From Rhodobacteraceae bacterium Alg231-04 (lineage in GTDB: Bacteria > Pseudomonadota > Alphaproteobacteria > Rhodobacterales > Rhodobacteraceae), in contig FREY01000006.1 in assembly GCA_900143635.1 (NCBI GenBank), forward strand, positions 124,001 to 188,000: a stretch of 64,000 nt of DNA, read 5' to 3'. This document shows positions 17,986-27,911 of the stretch, piece after piece (position 1 is the stretch's first letter; each line of letters starts with the position of its first letter). The notes below the pieces were generated by a model. That model was not told the DNA's origin, did no database searches, and worked only from the letters and a program-made list of their open reading frames with translations. Both the position numbers and the translations under genes were made by a program.

Positions 17986-18069
17986 GCAACTGCTCTCCAG
18001 ATATCAGCGCCTCCGGCTCTACCCCGGATCAGGCCGGGGAACAACGCCCGCGCAGCCATGCTGCCGGGC

Positions 18070-18342
18070 TCAGGCTGTCTTTTGCACAGCCCGCCGCAGC
18101 AAGCCGGTCAGCGCCCCGACCAAAAAGCCACCGCAGAACGGCACCAGCCACACAGCCCCGAGGCTGACCAGCGCAACGCGATGCACATCCGGCAAACTGC
18201 CGGCAAAACTGCGGATCAGACCATAGCCGATCACCGAGGCTGCGAGGATCAGCACAACCGCGCGCACCCGTCCCGCCCGCATCAGCACATGGCCCGACAG
18301 AAGGGAACTCAGCACAATCACCCAGAATATCACGATTGCCAT
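18070..18342 (-). CDS. Small integral membrane protein of unknown function in the dcw cluster
   Basis: 90 aa, not recognised. It has three hydrophobic segments (starting IVIFWVIVLSSLLSGHVLM, then VVLILAASVIGYGLI, then ALVSLGAVWLVPFCGGFLVG) and a short basic C-terminus. Start ATG 18342 lies five bases after the DUF2484 stop, so the two are almost certainly cotranscribed and coupled. Inserted between murC and murB, it may assist cell-wall synthesis or division, but nothing in the sequence shows how. Confidence 0.75.
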   Translation of the reverse strand: MAIVIFWVIVLSSLLSGHVLMRAGRVRAVVLILAASVIGYGLIRSFAGSLPDVHRVALVSLGAVWLVPFCGGFLVGALTGLLRRAVQKTA

Positions 18343-18347
18343 TCCAG

Positions 18348-18605
18348 CTACCTCCTGACCGCAGCAAAACGGCCGCGTAGCCAGCGGCCAAAATAGATCA
18401 CCGGCCAGCGCAGAACGGACATGCCGCCGAGAAGCACCGCCAGCCCCCACCAGGGGCCGTTTTCATAGGTGACATAGCCCAGCAAAGGAATGCCAAGGGC
18501 AATCAGAACATAGGCCCGCGCCCAGTGATTGTCCCGGCTTGGCACCAATGCAAGAACATTGGCAGATAGCGCCCAAAGCGCCGCTAGCGTCAAAGACAGG
18601 CTCAT
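18348..18605 (-). CDS. DUF2484 family membrane protein
   Basis: 85 aa, the full length of this family, which I associate with Rhodobacteraceae dcw clusters between murC and murB. Three hydrophobic stretches (SLTLAALWALSANVLALVPS, YVLIALGIPLLGYVTY, WWGLAVLLGGMSVLRWPVIY) and an Arg-rich C-terminus. Start ATG 18605 has GGGAGG upstream. Function unknown. Confidence 0.85.
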   Translation of the reverse strand: MSLSLTLAALWALSANVLALVPSRDNHWARAYVLIALGIPLLGYVTYENGPWWGLAVLLGGMSVLRWPVIYFGRWLRGRFAAVRR

Positions 18606-18759
18606 CGCAAGCCTCCCCATCCGGCCGCAGCCTCTGGCGCACGGCATTTTTCAAGAAACCAAGCGACTTTACCGATAACACACGCACACGGCGAGAGAAA
18701 CTCGGCCAGGTCGCGATGCCCCAACGCGCCCGGACCCGGGTCCCGCTGCCAAAGATCCC

Positions 18760-18820
18760 TTTCATCTGGCCCCAAATACCGCGGGGAAAGCCGCCAGTGG
18801 CGGCTGGGGGCAGCGCCCCC
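18760..18820 (+). repeat. Dispersed intergenic repeat, copy B
   Basis: TTCATCTGGCCCCAAATACC followed by a GCCGCCAGTGGCGGC hairpin and GGGGGCAGCGCCCCC. Located between murC and DUF2484, opposite to the direction of transcription. Confidence 0.75.
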
Positions 18821-18837
18821 TATATCCCCGGCGCCGA

Positions 18838-20235
18838 TCATTTGCTCAGCCGCTCCGGCAGGCCATTTGCCCAGGTGCTGATAGTGCCAGCCCCAAGGCA
18901 GACCACCATATCACCGGGACGCGCCTGTTCACGCACCAGTCGTTCCAGATCATCCTCGCAGAGAATAGCGCGGGCGTGGCGGTGACCGTGGCGGATCATC
19001 CCGGCCACCAGATCATCGCGGCTTGCCCCTTCGATCGGCTCTTCTCCGGCGGCAAACACCTCGGCGATGGCCACCACATCGGCCTCATTGAAACAGGCGC
19101 AGAAATCCTCGAACAGGTCGGAAAGCCGCGAATACCTATGCGGCTGATGCACCGCAATCACCCGCCCTTCGCAGGCCTGACGCGCCGCTTTCAGCACCGC
19201 TGCGATCTCGACCGGATGGTGGCCGTAATCGTCAATGATGGTAACGCCGTTCACTTCGCCCACTTTGGTAAAGCGCCGGTTCACACCACCGAACTTGGCC
19301 AATGCCTCGCGAATTTCGGCGCCCCGCATGCCAAGGTGGCGCGCCACGGCAACGGCCGACAGCGCGTTTGAAACGTTATGATCCCCCGGCATCGGCAGGC
19401 TGCAGCCCTCGATCACCTGATCCTCGTTCTGCAGCAACACATCGAAATGCGCCACACCGGCCTTGTAGGTCAGGTTCACCGCCCGCACATCCGCCTGCGC
19501 GTTGAAGCCATAAGTCACCACACGACGGTCCGAAATCCGGCCCACCAGCGCCTGCACTTCGGGGTGATCGGTGCAGCAAACAGCCACGCCGTAAAAGGGA
19601 ATGCTGGAGACAAAATGCAGGAAGCCATCGCGCAAACTGTCGAAATCGCCCCAGTGTTCCATATGCTCGGGGTCGATATTGGTAACAATGGCCACGGTTG
19701 CGGGCAGCCGGTTGAACGACCCGTCGCTCTCGTCGGCTTCTACCACCATCCATTCACCCTGCCCCATCCGGGCGTTGGACCCATAGGCATGAATGATACC
19801 GCCGTTGACCACGGTGGGGTCAAACCCGCCGGCGACCATCAGCTCGGCCATCATGGTGGTGGTGGTGGTTTTACCATGGGTGCCAGCAATGGCGATATTG
19901 GACTTCAGGCGCATCAGCTCAGCCAGCATATCGGCGCGACGCACCACCGGCAGGCCCTTGGCGCGGGCCTCGTCCAGCTCCGGGTTGCCCGGCTTGATCG
20001 CTGACGAGATCACCACAACCGAGGCATCCTCAAGGTTTTCCGCCTTCTGGCCCACAAAGATCTGCGCGCCCAGACCCGCCAGACGGTCGGTGATCTTGGT
20101 GTTTTTCAGGTCCGATCCCTGTACCACGTAGCCCTGATTCAACAGCACTTCGGCGATGCCCGACATGCCGATACCGCCGATGCCGACAAAATGGATCGGG
20201 CCGACATCACCGGGCAGTTTGGTTGCAGGGGTCAT
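18838..20235 (-). CDS. murC: UDP-N-acetylmuramate--L-alanine ligase MurC
   Basis: First Mur ligase; adds L-Ala to UDP-MurNAc. 465 aa. N-terminal Rossmann motif [24 protein letters not shown]-loop [14 protein letters not shown], and the central [21 protein letters not shown]-terminal [20 protein letters not shown] is typical of MurC. It follows murG by four bases. Confidence 0.97.
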   Translation of the reverse strand: MTPATKLPGDVGPIHFVGIGGIGMSGIAEVLLNQGYVVQGSDLKNTKITDRLAGLGAQIFVGQKAENLEDASVVVISSAIKPGNPELDEARAKGLPVVRRADMLAELMRLKSNIAIAGTHGKTTTTTMMAELMVAGGFDPTVVNGGIIHAYGSNARMGQGEWMVVEADESDGSFNRLPATVAIVTNIDPEHMEHWGDFDSLRDGFLHFVSSIPFYGVAVCCTDHPEVQALVGRISDRRVVTYGFNAQADVRAVNLTYKAGVAHFDVLLQNEDQVIEGCSLPMPGDHNVSNALSAVAVARHLGMRGAEIREALAKFGGVNRRFTKVGEVNGVTIIDDYGHHPVEIAAVLKAARQACEGRVIAVHQPHRYSRLSDLFEDFCACFNEADVVAIAEVFAAGEEPIEGASRDDLVAGMIRHGHRHARAILCEDDLERLVREQARPGDMVVCLGAGTISTWANGLPERLSK

Positions 20236-20239
20236 ATGG

Positions 20240-21331
20240 TCATCCTTCCATCGCGAGCTGTTCGGTCAGTGCCACCAGACGACCGGTGGCATCGGGCACG
20301 CCGGCGCTCAACGCGGCGTTGGCCATCATGTTTGCAGCCTGAGGGTTGCTCAGAACCGCCGCGATTTGCGCGCTCAGCGCAGAAACGTCAAGGGCGCTTT
20401 CGGGGATCAGCACCGCAGCATCCGCCTGAACCAAGGCGCGCGCATTGGCGGTTTGGTGATCACCGGTCGCCGCCGCATAAGGGATCAGCACTGAAGGCCG
20501 CCCAATGACACTGATATCCGCAACCGAGGAGGCCCCCGCCCGCGAGATCACCAGCTGGCATTCGCTCATCCGGTTTGGCACGTCGGTGAAAAAGGTCTGC
20601 ACATCTGCCGAAATACCGTGTTCGGCATAAAAGCCCTGCACCCGTTCCAGATCCTCTTGGCGGGCCTGATGGCTGACGCGGACAAATTGGCGGATCTCAC
20701 TCGGCAGGGCCGCAATGGCGCCGGGGACCACATCGCTCAGGATACGGGCCCCCTGACTGCCGCCCATCACCAGGACCGACATCGGATAATCGCCCGGCGC
20801 GATATAGCCGGCACCGGCGCGCTCCAGCACCGCGGATCGCACCGGGTTGCCGGTGTGGATACCATTGGCGCCCTCGGGCAGTTCGGTCGGCCAGACGCCG
20901 CAGGCCACATGGGCCACCCGTTTGGCAAAGATCTGATTGACCCGGCCCGGCACTCCGTTTTGTTCGTGGATCATCCGCGGCAGACCCAACAGCGTCGCGG
21001 CACCCAGTGCCGGAATGGAGGGGTAACCACCAAAGCCCACAACCGCATCCGGCCGGTCGCGGCGCATCTGCGCCATCATGGCCAGCACGCCGCCGGCAAT
21101 GCGCGGTGCAACCATGGCCTTGGCCATAAGACCGCCCCGCGCGAACGTGGCGCTGGACACCTGCGAAATCTCAACCGTATGGGGAAAGCCGCCGGTGTAG
21201 CGCGCACCGCGCGCATCAGTGGAGAGCTTCACCCGCCATCCGCGCTTCAGCATGGCCTCGGCCAGCGCCTGAGCCGGGAACATGTGCCCGCCGGTGCCGC
21301 CTGCTGCCATCAGGAGAAGCTTCTGTGTCAT
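20240..21331 (-). CDS. murG: Lipid II glycosyltransferase MurG
   Basis: Adds GlcNAc to lipid I at the inner face of the membrane. 363 aa, GT-B fold: N-terminal G loop [59 protein letters not shown], and the UDP-GlcNAc site [12 protein letters not shown] with [14 protein letters not shown]. It sits 27 bases after ftsW. Confidence 0.97.
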   Translation of the reverse strand: MTQKLLLMAAGGTGGHMFPAQALAEAMLKRGWRVKLSTDARGARYTGGFPHTVEISQVSSATFARGGLMAKAMVAPRIAGGVLAMMAQMRRDRPDAVVGFGGYPSIPALGAATLLGLPRMIHEQNGVPGRVNQIFAKRVAHVACGVWPTELPEGANGIHTGNPVRSAVLERAGAGYIAPGDYPMSVLVMGGSQGARILSDVVPGAIAALPSEIRQFVRVSHQARQEDLERVQGFYAEHGISADVQTFFTDVPNRMSECQLVISRAGASSVADISVIGRPSVLIPYAAATGDHQTANARALVQADAAVLIPESALDVSALSAQIAAVLSNPQAANMMANAALSAGVPDATGRLVALTEQLAMEG

Positions 21332-21358
21332 AGTCGTCTTACTCGTTCTTCAAGGTGC

Positions 21359-22528
21359 TCAGCCGCGCCCGCGGCCACGCAGGTAATCAGCAATCCCGCC
21401 CTGCGGACGGGTCCGTGTGAAGGCCAACAACATACCCAATGCAATGCCGCCCGCAATCAGCGAGGAACCGCCATAGCTGACGAACGGCAGGGTCATGCCC
21501 TTGGCGGGCAACAGCCGCACGGCCACGCCCATGTTGATCATCGCCTGCACGCCGAACATGCAGGCCAAACCGGTACCGGCAAGGCGGATGAAGGGATCAC
21601 GTTCGCGCATCAGGCGGGTCAGGGACCGGATCACAATCGTCGCATAGAGCGCGATCACCACCATCACCAGCATCAGGCCAAACTCTTCGGCGGCGACAGC
21701 AATGATGAAATCTGTATGGGCATCGGGCAGCGACCATTTCACCTGCCCCTCGCCGACGCCAACCCCAAAGAGCCCGCCTTCGCGGATCGCATTGGTGGCA
21801 TATCCCATCTGGGTGGTCGGATCGACATCCGGGTTCAGAAAACCATCGATGCGGCGGGCAAAGTGTTCAGAGTTGGCATAGGCGAACATGCCGCTCAGGA
21901 TCACCGCCCCGGCCATGCCGACCAGCAGCAGCATCGGCGCACCACCCACAAAATACATCACACCCCAGCCAAACAGCACCAGACAGGCCTGACCAAAATC
22001 GGGCTGCAGGGCCAGTACCAGCACGATGGTAACGCAGAGCGCAAAGGACAGCGTCTTGCCGGGAGGGCCGTTGATCTCCTGACTGGCCGCCAGCAGCCAT
22101 GCCGCAACAACAACAAAGCCGGGCTTCAGAAACTCAGAAGGCTGAACCGAGGCAAAGCCCAGCGAATACCAGCGCGTCGCGCCCTTGCCGAAATCCGTGC
22201 CTAAGAATGGCAGCAGCAGAAGCGCCACAAAGGTCGCCACAAAGCCAAGCACCGCAAGACGCCGCACCAGAACCGGCGGCATCATTGAGGTTACCACCAT
22301 GGCGACCAGCGCCACAGAGCCAAAGACCGCTTGGCGCGCCACATAGTGGAAATTGCCGAAACCGTTGCGTTCAGCCAAAGGAACCGAGGCCGCAAGCCCC
22401 AGCAACAGACCGATGATGAACAGGGCCAGCACGCAGGCAAGTGTCCACTTGTCCAACGTCCGCCACCACTTCGGGAGAACCGGTTCCCCTACCCGTACAG
22501 GAACCGCACCATAGACCATCTCAGTCAT
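21359..22528 (-). CDS. ftsW: Peptidoglycan glycosyltransferase FtsW
   Basis: SEDS-family polymerase of septal peptidoglycan, partner of FtsI. 389 aa with about ten membrane segments. SEDS signatures: GFASVQPSEFLKPGFVVVAA, LALQPDFGQA (catalytic-loop region), and the C-terminal LPFVSYGGSSLIAGGIALGM. Start ATG 22528 (MTEMVYGAVPV); the frame is open for 220 codons upstream but that stretch lies over the oppositely oriented flavoprotein gene and is not FtsW-like. Confidence 0.96.
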   Translation of the reverse strand: MTEMVYGAVPVRVGEPVLPKWWRTLDKWTLACVLALFIIGLLLGLAASVPLAERNGFGNFHYVARQAVFGSVALVAMVVTSMMPPVLVRRLAVLGFVATFVALLLLPFLGTDFGKGATRWYSLGFASVQPSEFLKPGFVVVAAWLLAASQEINGPPGKTLSFALCVTIVLVLALQPDFGQACLVLFGWGVMYFVGGAPMLLLVGMAGAVILSGMFAYANSEHFARRIDGFLNPDVDPTTQMGYATNAIREGGLFGVGVGEGQVKWSLPDAHTDFIIAVAAEEFGLMLVMVVIALYATIVIRSLTRLMRERDPFIRLAGTGLACMFGVQAMINMGVAVRLLPAKGMTLPFVSYGGSSLIAGGIALGMLLAFTRTRPQGGIADYLRGRGRG

Positions 22529-22660
22529 GGGAATACCGCCGCTCGTTTGCCTATATCCGCCCCGTTTTCGGGGTCTATGGGCGAACTGTAGCCTGATCGG
22601 CGGAATCTGGCCAGAGACTTCCTCTTGCCATTGGCAACAATCCGCGCCAATTGGCTGCCC

Positions 22661-23842
22661 ATGCGATACAAAACAGTGATTTTGGGCGCCGGAGCAGCCG
22701 GTATGATGTGTGCACGCTTTGCGGGCGCCGAAACGCTTGTGGTGGACCACGCAAAAAACCCCGGTGAGAAAATCCGCATCTCCGGCGGCGGGCGCTGCAA
22801 CTTCACCAATATGTATGCCGAAGCCAATAACTACCTCTCGGCCAATCCGCATTTCTGCAAATCTGCCTTGGCGCGCTATAGCCAATGGGATTTCATCGAG
22901 CTGGTCGGCCAGCATGGTATCGACTGGCATGAAAAGACACTGGGCCAGCTGTTCTGCGATGGCTCGGCCAAACAGATCGTGTCGATGCTGGTGAAGGAGC
23001 TGGAAAAGGCTGGTGCGACGCTCTGGCTGCAGACCTCCGTGGTGTCGGTCAGCCACGACGGCGCCGGTTATGTGCTGGTGCTGGAGCGGGATGGCAAGCG
23101 TCAGACTGTCACCTGTAGCAATCTGGTGCTGGCCACCGGCGGCAAATCGATCCCCAAAATGGGCGCCACTGGCCTCGCCTATGATCTGGCGCGGCAATTC
23201 GGGCTCAGGGTGCTGGATACCCGCGCCGGTCTGGTGCCCTTCACCTTCCCCGAGGACCGTTTCAAGCCACTGGCCGGGACTGCACTACCTGTGCAGCTGT
23301 CAAATGCCCGCGCCTCCTTTGATGAGGCACTGCTGTTCACCCATCGCGGCCTGTCAGGCCCGTCGGTCCTGCAGCTGTCTTCTTATTGGCAGGACGGAGA
23401 GGAGATCTGCGTGAACCTGATCCCCGAGATGGATCTGTTCAACAAACTGCGCACCCAGCGGCAGTTGGGCGGCGGCCACGACCTGAAAACCGAACTGGCC
23501 CGCCACCTGCCCGGTCGTCTGGTCGATTTTCTGGCGCCCGAGCTGCGCCTCAAGGGGCGGCTGGCAGATCACTCCGATGCCGCCCTGCAGGGGCTTTGCG
23601 ATCAGCTCAGCCATTGGACGCTGACACCGGGCGGCACCGAAGGCTACCGGACGGCCGAGGTCACTCTGGGCGGTATCGACACCGATGAGCTGTCCTCCAA
23701 AACCATGGAGGCCAAGGCAATGCCCGGCCTTTATGCCATCGGTGAGGCGGTGGATGTGACAGGATGGTTGGGCGGTTTCAATTTCCAATGGGCCTGGTCT
23801 TCGGCCCATGCGGCCGGCACCGCCATCGCCGCGCGCAAATAA
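22661..23842 (+). CDS. HI0933/YhiN-family FAD-dependent oxidoreductase
   Basis: 393 aa. N-terminal dinucleotide-binding motif VILGAGAAGMMCARFAGAET, the family signature ISGGGRCNFTNMYAE, VLATGGKSIPKMGATGLAYD, and C-terminal GLYAIGEAVDVTGWLGGFNF. The physiological substrate of this flavoprotein family is unknown. It is inverted between murD and ftsW, splitting the dcw cluster, so the downstream half of the cluster must be transcribed from its own promoter in the 132 bases between the two divergent starts. Start ATG 22661 gives the family N-terminus; its ribosome site is weak. Confidence 0.9.
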   Translation: MRYKTVILGAGAAGMMCARFAGAETLVVDHAKNPGEKIRISGGGRCNFTNMYAEANNYLSANPHFCKSALARYSQWDFIELVGQHGIDWHEKTLGQLFCDGSAKQIVSMLVKELEKAGATLWLQTSVVSVSHDGAGYVLVLERDGKRQTVTCSNLVLATGGKSIPKMGATGLAYDLARQFGLRVLDTRAGLVPFTFPEDRFKPLAGTALPVQLSNARASFDEALLFTHRGLSGPSVLQLSSYWQDGEEICVNLIPEMDLFNKLRTQRQLGGGHDLKTELARHLPGRLVDFLAPELRLKGRLADHSDAALQGLCDQLSHWTLTPGGTEGYRTAEVTLGGIDTDELSSKTMEAKAMPGLYAIGEAVDVTGWLGGFNFQWAWSSAHAAGTAIAARK

Positions 23843-23898
23843 ATCACGCGCCTGCCCGCCCCACGGCGGGCGCACACCGCGCCCGCTCTGGTCGAAGC

Positions 23899-25305
23899 TC
23901 AGCTTTTGAGTTGCAAACGCGCCTTCACTTCCGCCACAAAATCATCGCCGCGTTTCTCGAAACTATCATATTGATCAAAGCTGGCGGCGGCTGGTGCCAG
24001 CAGCACCGTCTCCCCCTCTTGCGCATCCGATATGGCGCGTTCCACGGCAGCGGCCATTGTGGTGCAGACCTCGGCCTCCACATCCAATTGCATGGCAAAA
24101 CCTGCGGCTTCGCGGCCAATCACATAGGCTTTTTGCACATTGCCGGTCGCGCCTTTCAGCTGATCCAGCCCGCCGTCTTTCTCCAACCCGCCACAGATCC
24201 AGCGGATGTTTTTGAACGCCGCCAGCGCCTTGGCTGCGCTGTCCAGATTGGTGGCCTTGCTGTCGTTCACATAGCGCACGCCGCCTACCTCGGCGATGGT
24301 CTGGCTGCGGTGCGGCAGGCCCGGATAGGTGGCCAGTGATTTCTCAATCACCCGCGGTGCCAGCCCCAGACAGCGGCAGGCCGCATAGGCGGCGCAGGCG
24401 TTCTGGTGATTGTGGCTGCCCGGCAGTCCGGTCATGGCGCGCAGATCAATCGAGGCCGCATGTTTGCCCTTGCGGGTCTCGGACAAAAACCCCTTTTTGA
24501 CAAAGATGTTCCAGCCCGGCCCGGCAAGTTTGCGCGCCACAGACAGGCGGATCACCCGGTCATCAGCCGCGCCTTCACTCATTTGACCTGCCAAAAAGAC
24601 GCCCTCGTCCTCGTCCACGCCGATGATGGCGCGATCCGGCCCGCCTTCGGAAAACAACCGCCGCTTGGCCGCGAAATAGCCGCCCATACCAGCGTGGCGA
24701 TCCAGATGATCCGGCGACAGATTGGTGAAAACAGCGATATCCGGCGTCAGCGCGCGGGCAAGCTCGGTCTGATAGCTGGACAGTTCCAGCACCACGACGC
24801 CTGCGTCCCCCGGAGGATCGATATCCAGAACGCCGCGGCCAATATTGCCCGCCATCTGCGCATCCCGACCAACGCTTTCCAGAATATGGGTGATCAGCGC
24901 CACGGTGGTGGACTTGCCGTTCGAGCCTGTCACCGCAATGACGCGGGGCGGCTGGTCGAAATTATCCCAGTCGCGCGTCGCCAGTGAGCGAAAGAACAAC
25001 CCGATGTCATTGTCGACCGGCACGCCCGCCTCCAGCGCGTTGCGCACCACCGGGTTTGGCTTGGGATAGAGATGCGGAATACCGGGTGAGACGATCAGCG
25101 TGGCAATGCCGTCAAAGGCGCCTTGCTTGCTCAGATCCCGGCAGGAAAACCCTTCGCTTTCGGCTGTTTCACGCGCGGCCGGGTTGTCATCCCAGCAGAT
25201 GGCTTCTGCCCCGCCTTCCCGCAGGGCCCGCGCCGTGGCAAGGCCGGAACGGCCCAGCCCCAACACTGCAACACTTGCGCCACTATATCCTTGAACCGGG
25301 ATCAT
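23899..25305 (-). CDS. murD: UDP-N-acetylmuramoyl-L-alanine--D-glutamate ligase MurD
   Basis: 468 aa. N-terminal [23 protein letters not shown]-binding [35 protein letters not shown], and C-terminal [20 protein letters not shown] with [14 protein letters not shown]. Adds D-Glu to UDP-MurNAc-L-Ala. It is separated from mraY by 104 bases without obvious features and is convergent with the flavoprotein gene. Confidence 0.97.
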   Translation of the reverse strand: MIPVQGYSGASVAVLGLGRSGLATARALREGGAEAICWDDNPAARETAESEGFSCRDLSKQGAFDGIATLIVSPGIPHLYPKPNPVVRNALEAGVPVDNDIGLFFRSLATRDWDNFDQPPRVIAVTGSNGKSTTVALITHILESVGRDAQMAGNIGRGVLDIDPPGDAGVVVLELSSYQTELARALTPDIAVFTNLSPDHLDRHAGMGGYFAAKRRLFSEGGPDRAIIGVDEDEGVFLAGQMSEGAADDRVIRLSVARKLAGPGWNIFVKKGFLSETRKGKHAASIDLRAMTGLPGSHNHQNACAAYAACRCLGLAPRVIEKSLATYPGLPHRSQTIAEVGGVRYVNDSKATNLDSAAKALAAFKNIRWICGGLEKDGGLDQLKGATGNVQKAYVIGREAAGFAMQLDVEAEVCTTMAAAVERAISDAQEGETVLLAPAAASFDQYDSFEKRGDDFVAEVKARLQLKS

Positions 25306-25409
25306 GAAGAGCCTCGCCTTTGATCAAAACTTCGGCGCGACAATGCACAGGAAAGGGAGCGGTTTGCAATCCAAGGGCTGCGTTCTGACCGTATTGGGCG
25401 GCGTAGAGT

Positions 25410-26492
25410 TTACCGCACCTTCAGCGTCGCCAGACCGATCAGCGCCAGGATCAGCGAGATGATCCAGAATCGAATGACGATCTGCGGCTCAGCCCAGCCC
25501 TTTTTTTCGTAGTGATGATGGATTGGCGCCATCAGAAAGACCCGCTTGCCGGTGCGTTTGAAGTAGAGGACCTGAATGATCACCGACAGGGCCTCGACCA
25601 CAAACAGGCCGCCAACGATGCCCAGCACCAGCTCGTGTTTGGTGACAACGGCAATGGCGCCAAGTGCGCCACCCAGAGCCAGCGATCCGGTGTCGCCCAT
25701 GAACACGGCCGCAGGTGGCGCGTTATACCACAGAAAGCCGAGCCCGCCGCCAAACAGCGCTGCGGTAAAGATCAGGATCTCACCTGAACCGGGCACGTAA
25801 TGCACGTCCAGATATTCGGAGAAATCCACCCGCCCCACCGCATAGGCAATGATGCCCAGTGTCGAGGCCGCAATCATCACCGGCATGATCGCCAGACCGT
25901 CCAGCCCGTCGGTCAGGTTGACCGCATTGGCCGACCCGACGATCACAATGACCACAAACGGAATGTATAGAAGGCCGAGGTTCAGCAGCACATCCTTGAA
26001 CACCGGCATCGCCAGCTGACCCTGCAGCGCATCGGGGTGATAGGCCGAAGCCCAGATCCCGGCGACCACCGCGATCAGAATGCCAAGAACAATCCGAACC
26101 TTGCCGGGAACACCGGCTGTGTTCTGCTTGGATACCTTGGCGTAATCATCGGCGAAACCGATCAACCCATAGGCCAGCGTCACAAAAAGAACCAACCAGA
26201 CAAAGGGGTTATCCAGTCGCGCCCAGAGCAGGGTCGCAAAAACCAATGCGCCCACAATCAGCAGCCCACCCATGGTCGGCGTGCCCGCTTTGACAAAATG
26301 CCCCTCGGGGCCGTCATCGCGGATCGGCTGCCCCTTGCCCTGTTTTTTGCGCAGAACATTGATAAGCGGCTTGCCAAAGATGAAGCCAAAGATCAGCGCC
26401 GTCATGAAGGCTCCGCCCGCGCGGAAAGTGATATAGCGGAAGAGGTTGAAGAAATCCCCTCCGTCCGACAGCGCGGTGAGCCAATAGAGCAT
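25410..26492 (-). CDS. mraY: Phospho-N-acetylmuramoyl-pentapeptide transferase MraY
   Basis: Integral membrane enzyme making lipid I from UDP-MurNAc-pentapeptide and undecaprenyl phosphate. 360 aa, about ten membrane segments. Signatures: [11 protein letters not shown] (the DDxxK motif), [38 protein letters not shown] and [13 protein letters not shown]. It follows murF by 12 bases. Confidence 0.97.
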   Translation of the reverse strand: MLYWLTALSDGGDFFNLFRYITFRAGGAFMTALIFGFIFGKPLINVLRKKQGKGQPIRDDGPEGHFVKAGTPTMGGLLIVGALVFATLLWARLDNPFVWLVLFVTLAYGLIGFADDYAKVSKQNTAGVPGKVRIVLGILIAVVAGIWASAYHPDALQGQLAMPVFKDVLLNLGLLYIPFVVIVIVGSANAVNLTDGLDGLAIMPVMIAASTLGIIAYAVGRVDFSEYLDVHYVPGSGEILIFTAALFGGGLGFLWYNAPPAAVFMGDTGSLALGGALGAIAVVTKHELVLGIVGGLFVVEALSVIIQVLYFKRTGKRVFLMAPIHHHYEKKGWAEPQIVIRFWIISLILALIGLATLKVR

Positions 26493-26504
26493 GCGTCCCG
26501 GTTC

Positions 26505-27911
26505 CTATTCTGCGTTTTTGTTTTGTGATGGGGCGGCATGACCCATTTCACGGATGCCGTCAACAATTCTACCCAACCCCATGCTGAGCGATCCCTTGGC
26601 AAGCACAATGTCCCCGCCTGCGATCTGGCCTGCCAGATCCGGCAGGGCCTCGGCGCTGGTGGCGTAGCATGCACCGCGTTTGTCGTCCGGCAACGCCGCG
26701 TGTAGCGCCTTCATCAGCGGGCCGATGCAGTGGATGCAGTCGATACCAGCCACGGCCTCAAGACCAGCAATACCCGCGTGGAGCGACTGCTCGTCCGGGC
26801 CCAGTTCCTTCATGTCGCCGACATAGGCAATGCGGCGGCCCGTACCCGGTGTGGCAGCCAGCACGGCCAGCGCCGCCGCCATCGAGGTCGGATTTGCGTT
26901 ATAGCTGTCGTCCAGCATCGTCACATGGCCATCACCCATGGCAATACTTTCGCGCTGACCACGGCCCTTGACCGGCGACCAGAGCGCAAGGCTTTGCGCC
27001 GCCTGTTCGACATTGGCGCCGACGCCCGCGACACAGGCCAGCGCCCCCAAAGCGTTCATCGCGAAATGCGCGCCAAGTGACTGAATGTGAAGCTCCAGCC
27101 CGTGGCCCATGGCATCTGCCTGCGCCACGGTTTCTTCGCCTTCTATGGCAACCGCACGCAGGTGGTACTCCTTGGCCTGTTCCCCGAACCAGACGGTCGA
27201 GGCTCCGAGCCGCACCGCCTCGCTTTCCAGCACGGATGCCTCACCAATATCAGCGTTCAGAACCGCCAGACCACCGGGCTCTAGCCCTTCCATGATCGCG
27301 GCTTTTTCGCGGGCGATTCCCGCCACATCCTCAAAGGCTTCCAGATGAACCGCGGCGACCGTGGTCACCATGGCCACATGCGGGCGCGCCTGACGGGCCA
27401 GCGGAGCGATCTCGCCGGGGTGGTTCATGCCGATTTCAATCACCGCAAACTCAGTATCGCGCGGCATCCGCGCCAGCGTCAGCGGCACACCCCAGTGATT
27501 GTTGTAGCTGGCCACGGCCGCATGGGTCCGACCCTGATCAGACAGCATCCGTGCCAGCATTTCCTTGGTCGAGGTCTTGCCAACCGAACCGGTCACCGCG
27601 ATTACCCTAGCGGCACAGCGCGCACGCGACGCAACACCCAGAGCCTCAAGCCCGGTTTGCACATCCTCGACCAGCAACAGCGGCGCATCCGCAGCGACCC
27701 CTTCGGGAATGCGCGACACCAGCGCTGCACCCGCGCCATTTGCCAGCGCCTGCGCCACAAAGTCATGCCCATCGCGGGCTGCCGTTAGCGCCACGAACAA
27801 ATCACCCGGCGCAATCGTGCGGGTATCGATCGAGATCCCGTCGACGGTCCAATCGCCAATACTGCGGCCACCTGTGGCCTCGGCGGCCTCAGCCGCAGTC
27901 CAGAGCGTCAT
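26505..27911 (-). CDS. murF: UDP-MurNAc-tripeptide--D-alanyl-D-alanine ligase MurF
   Basis: 468 aa. Adds D-Ala-D-Ala to complete the pentapeptide. ATP P-loop AVTGSVGKTSTKEMLARML, VIEIGMNHPGEIAPLA, DDSYNANPTSMAAALAVLAA and AYVGDMKELG are typical of MurF. It overlaps murE by four bases (ATGA), implying coupled translation. Confidence 0.97.
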   Translation of the reverse strand: MTLWTAAEAAEATGGRSIGDWTVDGISIDTRTIAPGDLFVALTAARDGHDFVAQALANGAGAALVSRIPEGVAADAPLLLVEDVQTGLEALGVASRARCAARVIAVTGSVGKTSTKEMLARMLSDQGRTHAAVASYNNHWGVPLTLARMPRDTEFAVIEIGMNHPGEIAPLARQARPHVAMVTTVAAVHLEAFEDVAGIAREKAAIMEGLEPGGLAVLNADIGEASVLESEAVRLGASTVWFGEQAKEYHLRAVAIEGEETVAQADAMGHGLELHIQSLGAHFAMNALGALACVAGVGANVEQAAQSLALWSPVKGRGQRESIAMGDGHVTMLDDSYNANPTSMAAALAVLAATPGTGRRIAYVGDMKELGPDEQSLHAGIAGLEAVAGIDCIHCIGPLMKALHAALPDDKRGACYATSAEALPDLAGQIAGGDIVLAKGSLSMGLGRIVDGIREMGHAAPSQNKNAE

